From: Streptomyces sp. NBC_01723
GTDB lineage: Bacteria > Actinomycetota > Actinomycetes > Streptomycetales > Streptomycetaceae
DNA length: 64,000 nt
Assembly (NCBI RefSeq): GCF_036246005.1
Contig: NZ_CP109171.1
Location: 1,724,001-1,788,000, forward strand
Reading direction: 5' to 3'
Part shown: positions 39,108 through 48,232 of the stretch, one piece after another
Layout of the letters: the number at the start of each line of letters is the position of its first letter
Numbering within the stretch: position 1 is the stretch's first letter
Notes under the pieces: model-generated
What the model saw: only the letters and a program-made list of their open reading frames with translations
The model's database searches: none
What the model was told of the DNA's origin: nothing
Position numbers and translations under genes: made by a program

Positions 39108-40631
39108 GTGCCTCACCGCATCGACGAAGCCTTCACGGCACTCCCCCTACGCGCCCTCGCCGACGCCGCCCTCGCACGCGCGCGTGCACTCGGCGCCGAA
39201 CACGCGGACTTCCGCCTCGAACGGGTGCGCAACGCCTCCTGGCGCCTCAGGGACGCCAAGCCCGCCGGGTCCTCGGACACCACCGACCTCGGGTACGCGG
39301 TGCGGGTGGTGCACGGCGGTACGTGGGGCTTCGCGTCCGGTGTGGACCTGACCATGGACGCCGCCGCGAAGGTCGCGTCGCAGGCAGTGGCGATGGCGAA
39401 GCTGTCCGCGCAGGTCATCGGGGCGGCGGGGTCGGACGAGCACGTGGAGCTGGCGGGCGAGCCCGTGCACGCCGACCGGACGTGGGTGTCGTCGTACGAG
39501 GTCGACCCGTTCACCGTGCCCGACGAGGAGAAGTCGGCGCTGCTGGCGGACTGGAGCGGGCGGCTGCTGGCGGCCAACGGGGTCGACCACGTCGACGCCT
39601 CGCTGCTCACCGTGCACGAGAACAAGTTCTACGCCGACACGGCCGGGACCGTGACCACGCAGCAGCGGGTGCGGCTGCATCCGGTGCTCACCGCCGTGTC
39701 GGTCGACGACTCCAGCGGCGAGTTCGACTCCATGCGGACGCTGGCCCCGCCGGCCGGGCGCGGCTGGGAGTACCTGACCGGGACCGGCTGGGACTGGGAC
39801 TCCGAGCTGGCCGAGATCCCGGAGCTGCTGGCCGAGAAGATGCGGGCGCCCAGCGTCGAGGCGGGGCTGTACGACCTGGTCGTCGACCCGTCGAACCTGT
39901 GGCTGACCATCCACGAGTCCATCGGGCACGCCACCGAACTGGACCGGGCGCTCGGGTACGAGGCGGCGTACGCCGGCACCTCCTTCGCCACCTTCGACCA
40001 GCTCGGCACGTTGCGCTACGGCTCGGAGCTGATGAACGTCACCGGCGACCGCACCGCCGAGCACGGGCTGGCGACCGTCGGGTACGACGACGAGGGCGTC
40101 GAGGGCCAGTCCTGGGATCTGGTGAAGGGCGGCACGCTGGTGGGCTACCAGCTCGACCGGCGGATCGCGCGGCTCACCGGGTTCGAGCGGTCCAACGGGT
40201 GCGCATACGCCGACTCCCCCGCCCACGTTCCGGTGCAGCGCATGGCCAACGTCTCGCTCCAGCCCGACCCGGGCGGTCTGTCGACGGAGGATCTGATCGG
40301 GGGCGTGGACCGCGGGATCTACGTCGTCGGCGACCGTTCCTGGTCCATCGACATGCAGCGCTACAACTTCCAGTTCACCGGGCAGCGTTTCTTCCGGATC
40401 GAGAACGGGCGGCTCGCCGGTCAGCTGCGGGACGTGGCCTACCAGGCGACGACCACCGACTTCTGGGGCTCCATGGCGGCCGTCGGCGGCCCGCGGACGT
40501 ACGTCCTGGGTGGCGCCTTCAACTGCGGCAAGGCCCAGCCGGGGCAGGTCGCGGCCGTCTCCCACGGCTGCCCGTCCGCCCTCTTCAAGGGAGTCAACAT
40601 TCTGAACACCACGCAGGAGGCGGGTCGATGA
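39108..40631 (+). CDS. tldD: TldD family metalloprotease subunit
   Basis: A 507-residue TldD. The zinc motif HExxxH is at His269-Glu270 and His274 (LTIHESIGHATELDRALGYE). The C-terminal beta domain includes GTLVGYQLDRRIA and the region around IDMQRYNFQFTGQRFFRIENGRL. With TldE it forms the heterodimeric protease that trims peptides such as microcins and, in some hosts, processes natural-product precursors. Starts GTG at 39108. It overlaps tldE by ATGA. Confidence 0.94.
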   Translation: MPHRIDEAFTALPLRALADAALARARALGAEHADFRLERVRNASWRLRDAKPAGSSDTTDLGYAVRVVHGGTWGFASGVDLTMDAAAKVASQAVAMAKLSAQVIGAAGSDEHVELAGEPVHADRTWVSSYEVDPFTVPDEEKSALLADWSGRLLAANGVDHVDASLLTVHENKFYADTAGTVTTQQRVRLHPVLTAVSVDDSSGEFDSMRTLAPPAGRGWEYLTGTGWDWDSELAEIPELLAEKMRAPSVEAGLYDLVVDPSNLWLTIHESIGHATELDRALGYEAAYAGTSFATFDQLGTLRYGSELMNVTGDRTAEHGLATVGYDDEGVEGQSWDLVKGGTLVGYQLDRRIARLTGFERSNGCAYADSPAHVPVQRMANVSLQPDPGGLSTEDLIGGVDRGIYVVGDRSWSIDMQRYNFQFTGQRFFRIENGRLAGQLRDVAYQATTTDFWGSMAAVGGPRTYVLGGAFNCGKAQPGQVAAVSHGCPSALFKGVNILNTTQEAGR

Positions 40632-42022
40632 GCGCGGGTAGGAGCAGGCCGCACGAGATCGTCGAGCGGGCGCTGGAGCTGTCCCGGGCGGACGGCTGCG
40701 TCGTCATCGCCGACGAGGAGTCCACCGCCAACCTGCGCTGGGCGGGCAACGCGCTCACCACCAACGGCGTCACGCGCGGACGCACGCTGACCGTCGTCGC
40801 CACGGTCGACGGTCAGCAGGGCACGGCGTCCGGTGTCGTGTCGCGCTCGGCGGTGACCGTGGACGAGCTGGAGCCCCTGGTGCGGGCCGCCGAGGCCGCG
40901 GCCCGCGGCGCCGGTCCCGCCGAGGACGCGCAGCCGCTGGTCACCGGCGTGCCCGAGTCGCCCGACTTCACCGACGCGCCCGCCGAGACGTCCTCGGCCG
41001 TGTTCGCGGACTTCGCACCCGCCCTCGGGGAGGCGTTCGCACGCGCGCGTGCGGGCGGCCGGGAGCTGTACGGATTCGCCAACCACGAGATGACGTCGAC
41101 CTACGTGGGGACGTCCACCGGGCTGCGGCTGCGGCACGACCAGCCCAACGGGACGCTGGAGCTGAACGCCAAGTCGCCGGACCGGACCCGGTCGGCGTGG
41201 GCGGGGCGCTCCACGCGGGACTTCAAGGACGTCGACCCGGGTGCGCTCGACGCCGACCTGGCCGTACGCCTGGGCTGGGCGGAGCGGCGGGTGGAGCTGC
41301 CGGCGGGCCGGTACGAGACGCTGCTGCCGCCGACCGCGGTCGCCGACCTGCTGATCTACCAGCTGTGGTCGGCCTCGGGGCGGGACGCCGTCGAGGGGCG
41401 CACGGTGTTCTCCAAGCCGGGTGGCGGCACGCGCGTCGGTGAGCGGCTGGGCGAGCTGCCGTTGACCCTGCGCAGCGACCCGCACGAGCCGGGGCTGGAG
41501 AGCGCGCCCTTCGTGGTCGCGCACTCCTCCGGCGGCGACCAGTCGGTGTTCGACAACGGGCTGCCGCTGGCGGCGACCGACTGGATCCGCGCGGGCGAGC
41601 TGCACCGGCTGACGACCACCCGGCACAGCGCGGCCCTGACGGGGCTGCCGGTGGCACCGGCGATCGGCAACCTGGTCCTGGACGGCGGCTCGGACCGCTC
41701 GCTGGAGGACATGGTGGCCGGCACGGAGCGCGGGCTGCTGCTGACCTGTCTCTGGTACATCCGCGAGGTGGATCCGGCCACGCTGCTGCTGACCGGGCTG
41801 ACCCGGGACGGCGTCTACCTGGTCGAGAACGGCGAGGTGGTCGGCGAGGTGAACAACTTCCGGTTCAACGAGTCCCCGGTGGGCCTGCTGGGCCGGGCCA
41901 CGGAGGCCGGGCGGACGGAGAAGACGCTGCCCAGGGAGTGGGGCGACTGGTTCACCAGGGCGGCGATGCCCGCGCTTCGGGTCCCCGATTTCAATATGAG
42001 CTCTGTCAGTCAGGGCGTATAA
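40628..42022 (+). CDS. tldE: TldE/PmbA family protein
   Basis: A 464-residue TldE/PmbA, the non-catalytic partner of TldD, lacking the HExxxH motif as expected. Recognisable segments are [22 protein letters not shown], the [20 protein letters not shown] strand region, [21 protein letters not shown] and the C-terminal [25 protein letters not shown] end. Its ATG lies in the tldD stop codon, so the partners are made together. Interface with TldD is from family knowledge. Confidence 0.92.
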   Translation: MSAGRSRPHEIVERALELSRADGCVVIADEESTANLRWAGNALTTNGVTRGRTLTVVATVDGQQGTASGVVSRSAVTVDELEPLVRAAEAAARGAGPAEDAQPLVTGVPESPDFTDAPAETSSAVFADFAPALGEAFARARAGGRELYGFANHEMTSTYVGTSTGLRLRHDQPNGTLELNAKSPDRTRSAWAGRSTRDFKDVDPGALDADLAVRLGWAERRVELPAGRYETLLPPTAVADLLIYQLWSASGRDAVEGRTVFSKPGGGTRVGERLGELPLTLRSDPHEPGLESAPFVVAHSSGGDQSVFDNGLPLAATDWIRAGELHRLTTTRHSAALTGLPVAPAIGNLVLDGGSDRSLEDMVAGTERGLLLTCLWYIREVDPATLLLTGLTRDGVYLVENGEVVGEVNNFRFNESPVGLLGRATEAGRTEKTLPREWGDWFTRAAMPALRVPDFNMSSVSQGV

Positions 42023-42095
42023 CCTCGTAGTCGGCCGTCACCCGGCCGACCGAAGATCATCAAGCACGTATGAGCACGTAGGAGACAAGAGAACC

Positions 42096-43364
42096 GTGAC
42101 GGACATCGTCGACGAGCTGAAGTGGCGCGGGCTGTTCGCCCAGTCCACCGACGAGGACGCTTTGCGCAAGGCTCTCGCGGACGGTCCCGTCACGTTCTAT
42201 TGCGGTTTCGACCCGACCGCGCCGTCCCTGCACGTGGGGCACCTGGTGCAGGTGCTCACCGTGCGCCGGCTCCAGCAGGCCGGTCACCGGCCGCTGGCGC
42301 TGGTCGGTGGCGCGACGGGCCAGATCGGCGATCCGCGCCCGACCGCGGAGCGCACGCTGAACTCGCCGGAGACCGTCGCGGGCTGGGTCGACCGGCTGCG
42401 CGGCCAGATCGAGCCGTTCCTGACCTTCGAGGGCGAGAACGCGGCCGTGATGGTCAACAACCTCGACTGGACCGAGGGCCTCTCGGCCATCGAGTTCCTG
42501 CGGGACATCGGCAAGCACTTCCGGGTCAACAAGATGCTGACCAAGGACTCCGTGGCCCGGCGCCTGGAGTCCTCCGAGGGCATCAGCTACACGGAGTTCA
42601 GCTACCAGCTGCTCCAGGCCATGGACTTCCTCCAGCTCTACCGGAGGTACGGCTGCACGATGCAGCAGGGCGGCAGCGACCAGTGGGGCAACCTCACGGC
42701 CGGCCTCGACCTGCTGCACCGCCTGGAGCCGGACGCCGGCGTCCACGCCTACGCGACGCCGCTGATGACCAAGGCGGACGGCACCAAGTTCGGCAAGACC
42801 GAGGGCGGCGCGGTCTGGCTCGACCCGGAGATGACGACGCCGTACGCGTTCTACCAGTTCTGGCTGAACGTGGACGACCGGGACATCTCGACGTACTCGC
42901 GCATCCTGTCCTTCCGGTCCCGCGAGGAGCTGGAGGAGCTGGAGCGGCAGACCGAGGAGCGTCCGCAGGCCCGGGCGGCGCAGCGCGCTCTGGCGGAGGA
43001 GCTGACGACGCTGGTGCACGGCGCCGGGCAGACGGCCGCCGTGATCGCCGCGTCCAAGGCCCTCTTCGGCCAGGGCGACCTGGCCGGGCTGGACGACCGG
43101 ACGCTCGCCGCGGCCCTCTCCGAGCTGCCGCACATCGAGGTCACCGAGCTGGGCCCGGTCGTGGACCTGTTCGCCGAGGTCGGTCTGGTCGCCAGCAAGT
43201 CCGCCGCCCGCCGCACGGTGAAGGAGGGCGGCGCGTACGTGAACAACGCCAAGGTCACCGGCGAGGACGCGGTCCCCGCCAAGGAGGACCTGCTGCACGG
43301 GCGCTGGCTGGTGCTGCGCCGCGGCAAGAAGAACCTGGCCGCGGTGGAGGTCACCGGCGCCTGA
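42096..43364 (+). CDS. tyrS: Tyrosyl-tRNA synthetase
   Basis: A 422-residue class I aminoacyl-tRNA synthetase. The HIGH motif is HVGHL (residues 46-50, APSLHVGHL) and the KMSKS equivalent is KFGKT ([15 protein letters not shown]). Tyrosine-pocket sequences [20 protein letters not shown] and [14 protein letters not shown] are present. A C-terminal S4 RNA-binding domain spans about 355-420 ([20 protein letters not shown]). The GTG start follows GGAGACAAGAG. The 73-base gap to tldE holds a 7-bp hairpin at 42030-42050 but no T-box. Confidence 0.97.
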   Translation: MTDIVDELKWRGLFAQSTDEDALRKALADGPVTFYCGFDPTAPSLHVGHLVQVLTVRRLQQAGHRPLALVGGATGQIGDPRPTAERTLNSPETVAGWVDRLRGQIEPFLTFEGENAAVMVNNLDWTEGLSAIEFLRDIGKHFRVNKMLTKDSVARRLESSEGISYTEFSYQLLQAMDFLQLYRRYGCTMQQGGSDQWGNLTAGLDLLHRLEPDAGVHAYATPLMTKADGTKFGKTEGGAVWLDPEMTTPYAFYQFWLNVDDRDISTYSRILSFRSREELEELERQTEERPQARAAQRALAEELTTLVHGAGQTAAVIAASKALFGQGDLAGLDDRTLAAALSELPHIEVTELGPVVDLFAEVGLVASKSAARRTVKEGGAYVNNAKVTGEDAVPAKEDLLHGRWLVLRRGKKNLAAVEVTGA

Positions 43365-43393
43365 GCACACGGCACGGCACGGGGTGCCGGCCG

Positions 43394-43675
43394 TCAGGCG
43401 CGTCCGCGCTTCTTGTTGCCGCGCACCGCCACGTAGGCAGCGTCTCCGAGGGCGACGATGATGACCGCGGCCACCACCTGGAACAGGTGCCGCCACCAGT
43501 CGATGCCCGAGGTCTCGTCCACCCCGGCCGCGCGGGCGACCGCGTTGCCGACGATCGCGCCGAGGATGCCGAAGATGGTGGTCAGCCACAGCGGACTGTG
43601 CTGCTTCCCGGGGATGATCGCCTTGGCGATGAGTCCGAGCACGAATCCGACGATGATCGCCCACAACCAGCCCAT
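43394..43675 (-). CDS. GlsB/YeaQ/YmgE family stress-response membrane protein
   Basis: A 93-residue, three-helix membrane protein. The start MGWLWAIIVGFVLGLIAKAIIPG then LTTIFGILGAIVGNAVA is diagnostic of the transglycosylase-associated/YmgE family. A third helix at about residues 63-85 and a basic tail (RGNKKRGRA) follow. Family members are linked to acid or osmotic stress, with unknown mechanism. Convergent to tyrS with a 29-base gap. The ATG at 43675 is the family start. Confidence 0.88.
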   Translation of the reverse strand: MGWLWAIIVGFVLGLIAKAIIPGKQHSPLWLTTIFGILGAIVGNAVARAAGVDETSGIDWWRHLFQVVAAVIIVALGDAAYVAVRGNKKRGRA

Positions 43676-43937
43676 GACCTGCCTCCTCGTACGGCTCCAC
43701 GCGAGCATTGCCGCCAGTCTTCGGCCGTACCGCGTACGGCGCACGCCGGATACGGCCGAACGGGGTCCCCCGGCCGTGCCGACCGGCGCGGACCGGCCGC
43801 GCGCCGAGTGGGTGCCCCGGTCTCGTGGACGGCGCGGGGGCGGCGTAACGTGGTGAGTTGTCCGGGACCGGTGTCCCCGAGCGGCCACGGACGGGAGCGG
43901 GGCGGGGACGGTCCGATCGGGCGGATGGTGGAACCAG

Positions 43938-44333
43938 ATGCGGAAGCACAGTGCCGGCGGCGTCGAGGTGTTCCGGATCACCGGGGCCCGGACGGGCCTC
44001 CAGGAGGACGTGCGCGCGCGGCAGCGCCGGTACGTGATCTCGATGTCGGTCCGCACCGTGTCGGTGGTCCTCGCGGCCTGCCTGTGGAACGTGGAACGCC
44101 ACGTCGCGATCGTGGCGCTGGTCCTCGGTGTGGTTTTGCCGTACATCGCGGTCGTGATCGCCAACGCGGGGCGCGAGAACGCGCCATCCTTGCCGTCGAC
44201 GTTCGTGACGCCCCAGACGCCGCCGATGATCCTGCCGCCGCGGGCGGACGACGCCTCCGCGGACTCCGTCCCGGAGGACGCCATGTCGGATCCGTCGCCG
44301 GGAGCGGGGGGCGAGTCGCGCGGCCGGCCGTGA
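43938..44333 (+). CDS. DUF3099 domain protein
   Basis: A 131-residue protein. The DUF3099 core covers residues 9-80 (EVFRITGARTGLQEDVRARQ, RYVISMSVRTVSVVLAACLW) with two hydrophobic helices at about 38-50 and 56-75. A disordered tail rich in Pro, Asp and Ser follows. Function is unknown; the family is confined to actinobacteria. The ATG follows GGTGGA. A 262-base gap before it carries a TAACGT hexamer near 43849 as a candidate -10. Confidence 0.85.
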   Translation: MRKHSAGGVEVFRITGARTGLQEDVRARQRRYVISMSVRTVSVVLAACLWNVERHVAIVALVLGVVLPYIAVVIANAGRENAPSLPSTFVTPQTPPMILPPRADDASADSVPEDAMSDPSPGAGGESRGRP

Positions 44334-44478
44334 CCTCGCGGCGCCCTCCGGCGGGGGCGCGCGTTCCGCGCCAGGCCGAAGAACCGCTGAGATGAATCGT
44401 GCTGTTCCGGTGCCGGGCGATGGGTGACCCATGACATACTTCCTACGCGCTCCGCATCCCCCGTCGGAGCGACGGACC

Positions 44479-44521
44479 GACGCCGGGCAGCTCCCCCCGT
44501 GGCTGCTCGGCGTCGCCTTTT
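44479..44521 (+). terminator. Terminator-like hairpin upstream of the small zinc-protein gene
   Basis: GACGCCGGGCAGC (44479-44491) pairs with GCTGCTCGGCGTC (44502-44514), 13 bp with one G-T pair and a 10-base loop, then GCCTTTT. It lies only 22 bases before the start of the next gene and about 40 bases after a CATACT -10-like hexamer. It may end a short RNA or act as an attenuator. Confidence 0.6.
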
Positions 44522-44543
44522 GTGTGAACCTGTGAGACGAACT

Positions 44544-44789
44544 GTGAGTGACGAAACCGCCCCGGACAACGCTCCGGAGGCCTCCCCCATCTGCTCCGCG
44601 AAGGGCTGCCGCACGGCCGCCGTATGGGTGCTGTCGTGGAACAATCCGAAGATCCACACGCCCGAGCGGCGCAAGACGTGGATCGCCTGCGACGAGCACC
44701 GGGAGCATCTGTCGCAGTTCCTCGGAGTACGGGGCTTCCTCAAGGACGTGGTCCCGCTGACCGAGTGGGAGCCCCCGAAGACCCCCTAG
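44544..44789 (+). CDS. Small Cys/His-rich acetone-like conserved protein
   Basis: An 81-residue cytoplasmic protein of a family I cannot name. The core carries ICSAKGCRTAAVWVLSWNNPKIH, IACDEHREHLSQFLGVRGFLKDV and an EWEPP end. Three cysteines and three histidines (Cys-x4-Cys, then Cys-x2-His-x2-His) could bind one zinc. The GTG start at 44544 begins VSDETAPDN; an in-frame upstream ATG would run through the hairpin and is unlikely. Gene neighbours and strict coding bias support it. The word 'conserved' rests on memory of similar short proteins next to moaA in Streptomyces. Confidence 0.75.
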   Translation: MSDETAPDNAPEASPICSAKGCRTAAVWVLSWNNPKIHTPERRKTWIACDEHREHLSQFLGVRGFLKDVVPLTEWEPPKTP

Positions 44790-44814
44790 CTAGGACCCGT
44801 CCGGCACCCCGGCG

Positions 44815-45804
44815 TCAGCCGCCGATCGCCGACATCGGCCGGTCGGGCTGCACGAACGTCGGGTCGTCGAGGCCGGCGCCGGCCTTCTTGCCCCACATGG
44901 CGAGGCGCCAGATGCGGGCGACCTCCTCGTCGGGGGCGTCGGAGCGCAGTGCGGCGCGCAGGTCGGTCTCCTCGCGGGCGAACAGGCAGGTGCGCACCTG
45001 GCCGTCGGCGGTCAGGCGGGTGCGGTCGCAGGCCGAGCAGAACGGGCGGGTGACGGAGGCGATGACGCCGACGCGGTGCGGGCCGCCGTCCACGACCCAG
45101 CGCTCGGCGGGGGCCGAACCGCGCTCCTCGGAACCCTCGGCGGTCAGCTCGAAGCGGGTGCGCAGGGACTCCAGGATGTCACCGGCGGTGACCATCCCGT
45201 CGCGCTTCCAGCCGTGCTGGGCGTCCAGGGGCATCTGCTCGATGAACCGCAGCTCGTAGTCGTGCTCGACCGCCCAGGCGAGCAGGTCGGGGGCCTCGTC
45301 GGCATTGAGCCCCGGCATCAGGACGCTGTTGACCTTCACCGGGGTCAGCCCGGCCTCGCGGGCGGCCGCCAGGCCCTCCAGGACGTCCTTGTGGCGGTCC
45401 CGGCGGGTGAGGGTCTTGAAGACGTCGGGGCGCAGGGTGTCCAGCGAGACGTTGACCCGGTCCAGGCCCGCCGCCTTCAGGGCCGTCGCCGTGCGCCTGA
45501 GGCCGATGCCGTTGGTGGTGAGGGACATCTGGGGGCGCGGGGCGAGGGCGGCGACGCGCTCGACGATGCCGACCAGGCCGGGACGGAGCAACGGCTCCCC
45601 GCCGGTGAAGCGGACCTCCTCGATGCCGAGGTGGGTGACCGCGATGTCGATGAGGCGGACGATCTCGTCATCCGTGAGCAGATCGGGCTTGGCGAGCCAC
45701 TGGAGACCCTCTTCGGGCATGCAGTAGGTGCAGCGCAGGTTGCACCGGTCGGTGAGCGAGACCCTCAGGTCGGTGGCCACTCGGCCGTAGGTGTCGATGA
45801 GCAC
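44815..45804 (-). CDS. moaA: GTP 3',8-cyclase MoaA
   Basis: A 329-residue radical-SAM enzyme that starts molybdenum cofactor synthesis from GTP. The N-terminal [4Fe-4S] cluster motif is CNLRCTYC (Cys21, Cys25, Cys28), followed by FTGGEPLLRPG. The second cluster is held by CSACDRTRLTADGQVRTC in the C-terminal part. The protein ends in the double-glycine SAIGG required for activity. I chose the GTG at 45804 since GGAGGGG precedes it. Other moa genes are not in the window. Confidence 0.96.
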   Translation of the reverse strand: MLIDTYGRVATDLRVSLTDRCNLRCTYCMPEEGLQWLAKPDLLTDDEIVRLIDIAVTHLGIEEVRFTGGEPLLRPGLVGIVERVAALAPRPQMSLTTNGIGLRRTATALKAAGLDRVNVSLDTLRPDVFKTLTRRDRHKDVLEGLAAAREAGLTPVKVNSVLMPGLNADEAPDLLAWAVEHDYELRFIEQMPLDAQHGWKRDGMVTAGDILESLRTRFELTAEGSEERGSAPAERWVVDGGPHRVGVIASVTRPFCSACDRTRLTADGQVRTCLFAREETDLRAALRSDAPDEEVARIWRLAMWGKKAGAGLDDPTFVQPDRPMSAIGG

Positions 45805-45896
45805 GTGGGCCCCCTCCCTCGACGCGGATCGGCGGAGCACTTGACTCCTGCTACACCTGCGAGCCTACGTGACCGGTCCGACATCCACAGGGGGCC

Positions 45897-45949
45897 GATC
45901 CCTACGACGTACGGCGCGGCCCCGTCGTAGGGATCTACGACAGGGCCGC
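45897..45949. terminator. Overlapping alternative hairpins, probable terminator
   Basis: Hairpin A: GATCCCTACGAC (45897-45908) with GTCGTAGGGATC (45924-45935). Hairpin B: GCGGCCCCGTCGTAG (45916-45930) with CTACGACAGGGCCGC (45935-45949), 15 positions with one mismatch and a 4-base loop. Both use the GTCGTAG segment at 45924-45930, so they exclude each other. They lie after the symporter gene and before moaA on the minus strand. Confidence 0.65.
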
Positions 45950-45961
45950 GGACGAGACGGA

Positions 45962-47596
45962 TCAGTGCGCTCCGGTGCCGGTCAGGGAGCGGACCTCCAG
46001 CTCGGCGTACTTCGCCTTGTCGGGTTCCTCCTTGGACAGGACCGTGCCGAGCCAGCCCATCAGGAAGCCGAACGGGATGGAGATCAGGCCCGGGTTCTTC
46101 AGCGGGAACCAGGCGAAGTCGACGTCCGGGAACATCGCCTTCGGGTCGCCGGAGACCACCGGCGAGAACAGCACCAGGCCGACGGCGACGATCAGGCCGC
46201 CGTAGATCGACCAGAGGGCGCCCTGGGTGGTGAAGCGCTTCCAGAAGAGGCTGTAGAGGATGGTCGGCAGGTTGGCGGACGCGGCGACGGCGAAGGCCAG
46301 GGCGACCAGGCCGGCCACGTTCAGGTCGCGCGCGAGGGCGCCGAGCGCGATGGAGACGATGCCGATGAAGACGGTGGCCCAGCGGGCCGCCCGCATCTCC
46401 TCCTTCTCGGTGGCCTCGCCCTTGCGGATGACGTTGGCGTAGATGTCGTGCGCGAAGGACGAGGACGAGGCGAGGGTGAGGCCCGCGACCACGGCGAGGA
46501 TGGTCGCGAAGGCCACCGCCGAGATCGTCGCGAGCAGGATCGCGCCCCAGGTCGAGTCGACGCCGCCGACGTGCAGGGCGAGCAGCGGCGCCGCCGTGTT
46601 GCCGGACGGGTTGGACTCGGTGATCTCCTTGGGGCCGACGAGCGCGGCGGCGCCGAAGCCGAGCGCGATGGTCATCAGGTAAAAGGCGCCGATGATGCCG
46701 ATGGCCCAGTTGACGGACTTTCGGGCGGCCTTGGCGTTGGGCACGGTGTAGAAGCGGATCAGGATGTGCGGCAGACCCGCCGTGCCGAGGACCAGGGCGA
46801 TGCCCAGGGAGATGAAGTCCAGCTTGGTCGTCCCGTTGATGCCGTACTGGAGGCCGGGTTCGAGGAAGGCGGCGCCGTGGCCGCTCTTCTCGGCGGCGGT
46901 GCCGAGCAGGTCGGAGATGTTGAAGTCGAACTTCAGCAGCACCAGGAAGGTGATCAGGATGGTGCCGCCGATGAGCAGCACGGCCTTGACCATCTGGACC
47001 CAGGTGGTGCCCTTCATGCCGCCGATGGAGACGTACACGATCATCAGGAGGCCGACGAGGGCGACGATGAGGATCTTGCCGGCGTCGGAGGTGATGCCGA
47101 GCAGCAGCGAGACCAGGACGCCGGCGCCCGCCATCTGGGCCAGCAGGTAGAAGATCGAGACGACGATCGTGGAGGTGCCGGCGGCGGTCCGCACGGGACG
47201 CTGGCGCATGCGGTACGCGAGGACGTCACCCATGGTGTAGCGGCCGGAGTTCCGCAGCGGCTCGGCCACCAGGAGCAGGGCGACCAGCCAGGCGACCAGG
47301 AAGCCGATGGAGTACAGGAAGCCGTCGTAGCCGAAGAGGGCGATCGCGCCGGCGATGCCGAGGAAGGACGCGGCGGACATGTAGTCGCCGGAGACGGCGA
47401 GGCCGTTCTGGAAGGCGCTGAACTGGCGGCCGCCCGCGTAGAAGTCGGCGGCGTCCTTGGTCTGGCGGCCCGCCCACACGGTGATGCCGAGGGTGGCGAG
47501 GACGAAGACGGCGAACAGGGTGATGATCAGCGGCCGGTGCTCGCTGGCCTCGTTGGCGGCCAGTTCGGCGGCGAGAACGGTCTGTGCGGGGCTCAT
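45962..47596 (-). CDS. Sodium/solute symporter, ActP-like (acetate permease)
   Basis: A 544-residue sodium:solute symporter family (SSS) protein with about 13 membrane helices. Family signatures include DFYAGGRQFSAFQNGLAVSGDYMSAASFLGIAG, the sodium-site helix MKGTTWVQMVKAVLLI and GLTLASSSSFAHDIYANVI. This subgroup, paired with a small DUF485 protein, includes ActP acetate/glycolate permeases; the exact substrate is inferred. Its ATG lies in the DUF485 gene's stop (ATGA). Confidence 0.92.
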   Translation of the reverse strand: MSPAQTVLAAELAANEASEHRPLIITLFAVFVLATLGITVWAGRQTKDAADFYAGGRQFSAFQNGLAVSGDYMSAASFLGIAGAIALFGYDGFLYSIGFLVAWLVALLLVAEPLRNSGRYTMGDVLAYRMRQRPVRTAAGTSTIVVSIFYLLAQMAGAGVLVSLLLGITSDAGKILIVALVGLLMIVYVSIGGMKGTTWVQMVKAVLLIGGTILITFLVLLKFDFNISDLLGTAAEKSGHGAAFLEPGLQYGINGTTKLDFISLGIALVLGTAGLPHILIRFYTVPNAKAARKSVNWAIGIIGAFYLMTIALGFGAAALVGPKEITESNPSGNTAAPLLALHVGGVDSTWGAILLATISAVAFATILAVVAGLTLASSSSFAHDIYANVIRKGEATEKEEMRAARWATVFIGIVSIALGALARDLNVAGLVALAFAVAASANLPTILYSLFWKRFTTQGALWSIYGGLIVAVGLVLFSPVVSGDPKAMFPDVDFAWFPLKNPGLISIPFGFLMGWLGTVLSKEEPDKAKYAELEVRSLTGTGAH

Positions 47597-47967
47597 GCGC
47601 CGCCCTCCATCCGGGACTTGATGGCCTCGGCCTTGGGGTCGAGCTTCGCGGCGGCGTGCCGCGAGTACCACCAGGCGATGAGGAACGTGGTGACGAACTG
47701 GGCGATGCCGAAGACGAAGGCGACGTTGATGTTGCCGAACAGCTTGGTGCCCATGAAGTCGCCGGCGTAGTTCGACAGCAGCACGTACAGCAGGTACCAG
47801 ACGACGAACGCGATCGTCAGCGGGAACGCGAAGGAGCGGAAGGAGCGGCGCAGTTCGGCGAACTCAGCGCTCTGCTGCACTTCGGAGAACTCCTCGGCGG
47901 AGGGGAGTCGGTGTTCCTCTTGCGAGGGGGGCTCCTCTTTCGAGGGGGGTGGTGCGTCGGTGGCCAC
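47593..47967 (-). CDS. DUF485 domain protein (YjcH-like, symporter partner)
   Basis: A 124-residue protein. An acidic, Pro-rich N-terminus (ATDAPPPSKEEPPSQEE) precedes SAEFAELRRSFRSFAFPLT, then two membrane helices (about 55-78 and 85-110) with a basic end. YjcH/DUF485 proteins accompany acetate-type symporters. I chose the GTG at 47967 since GAGGAG is 5 bases upstream; an ATG at 47991 is an alternative. Divergent from the first subtilase gene by 265 bases. Confidence 0.88.
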   Translation of the reverse strand: MATDAPPPSKEEPPSQEEHRLPSAEEFSEVQQSAEFAELRRSFRSFAFPLTIAFVVWYLLYVLLSNYAGDFMGTKLFGNINVAFVFGIAQFVTTFLIAWWYSRHAAAKLDPKAEAIKSRMEGGA

Positions 47968-48232
47968 GGAGTCTCCTCGTACGACGGACATGACGGCTTG
48001 GACCTCGGTGTTCTCGCTGGGAGCTGGTCGTGCTCGGGCTCCCTGCCCAACGACACGGCGCCCCACGGGCACCGGTTCAACGCCCGGGCCACTTTCCGAA
48101 GTCACCCTCGGTGGGTCATTGCTGGCCAGCGACTTGGGGGGATAGCTTCACCCTGCACCACTCCGTCATGTACCTGCCCGAGCACAACCCGTGTCTCGGG
48201 CCGGTTTCGTTACCGGATGATGTGGAGACCCC

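Noticed and set aside
42023..42095. T-box riboswitch before tyrS
   Set aside because: The 73-base gap is too short for a T-box; only a simple 7-bp hairpin is seen and no specifier loop or antiterminator.
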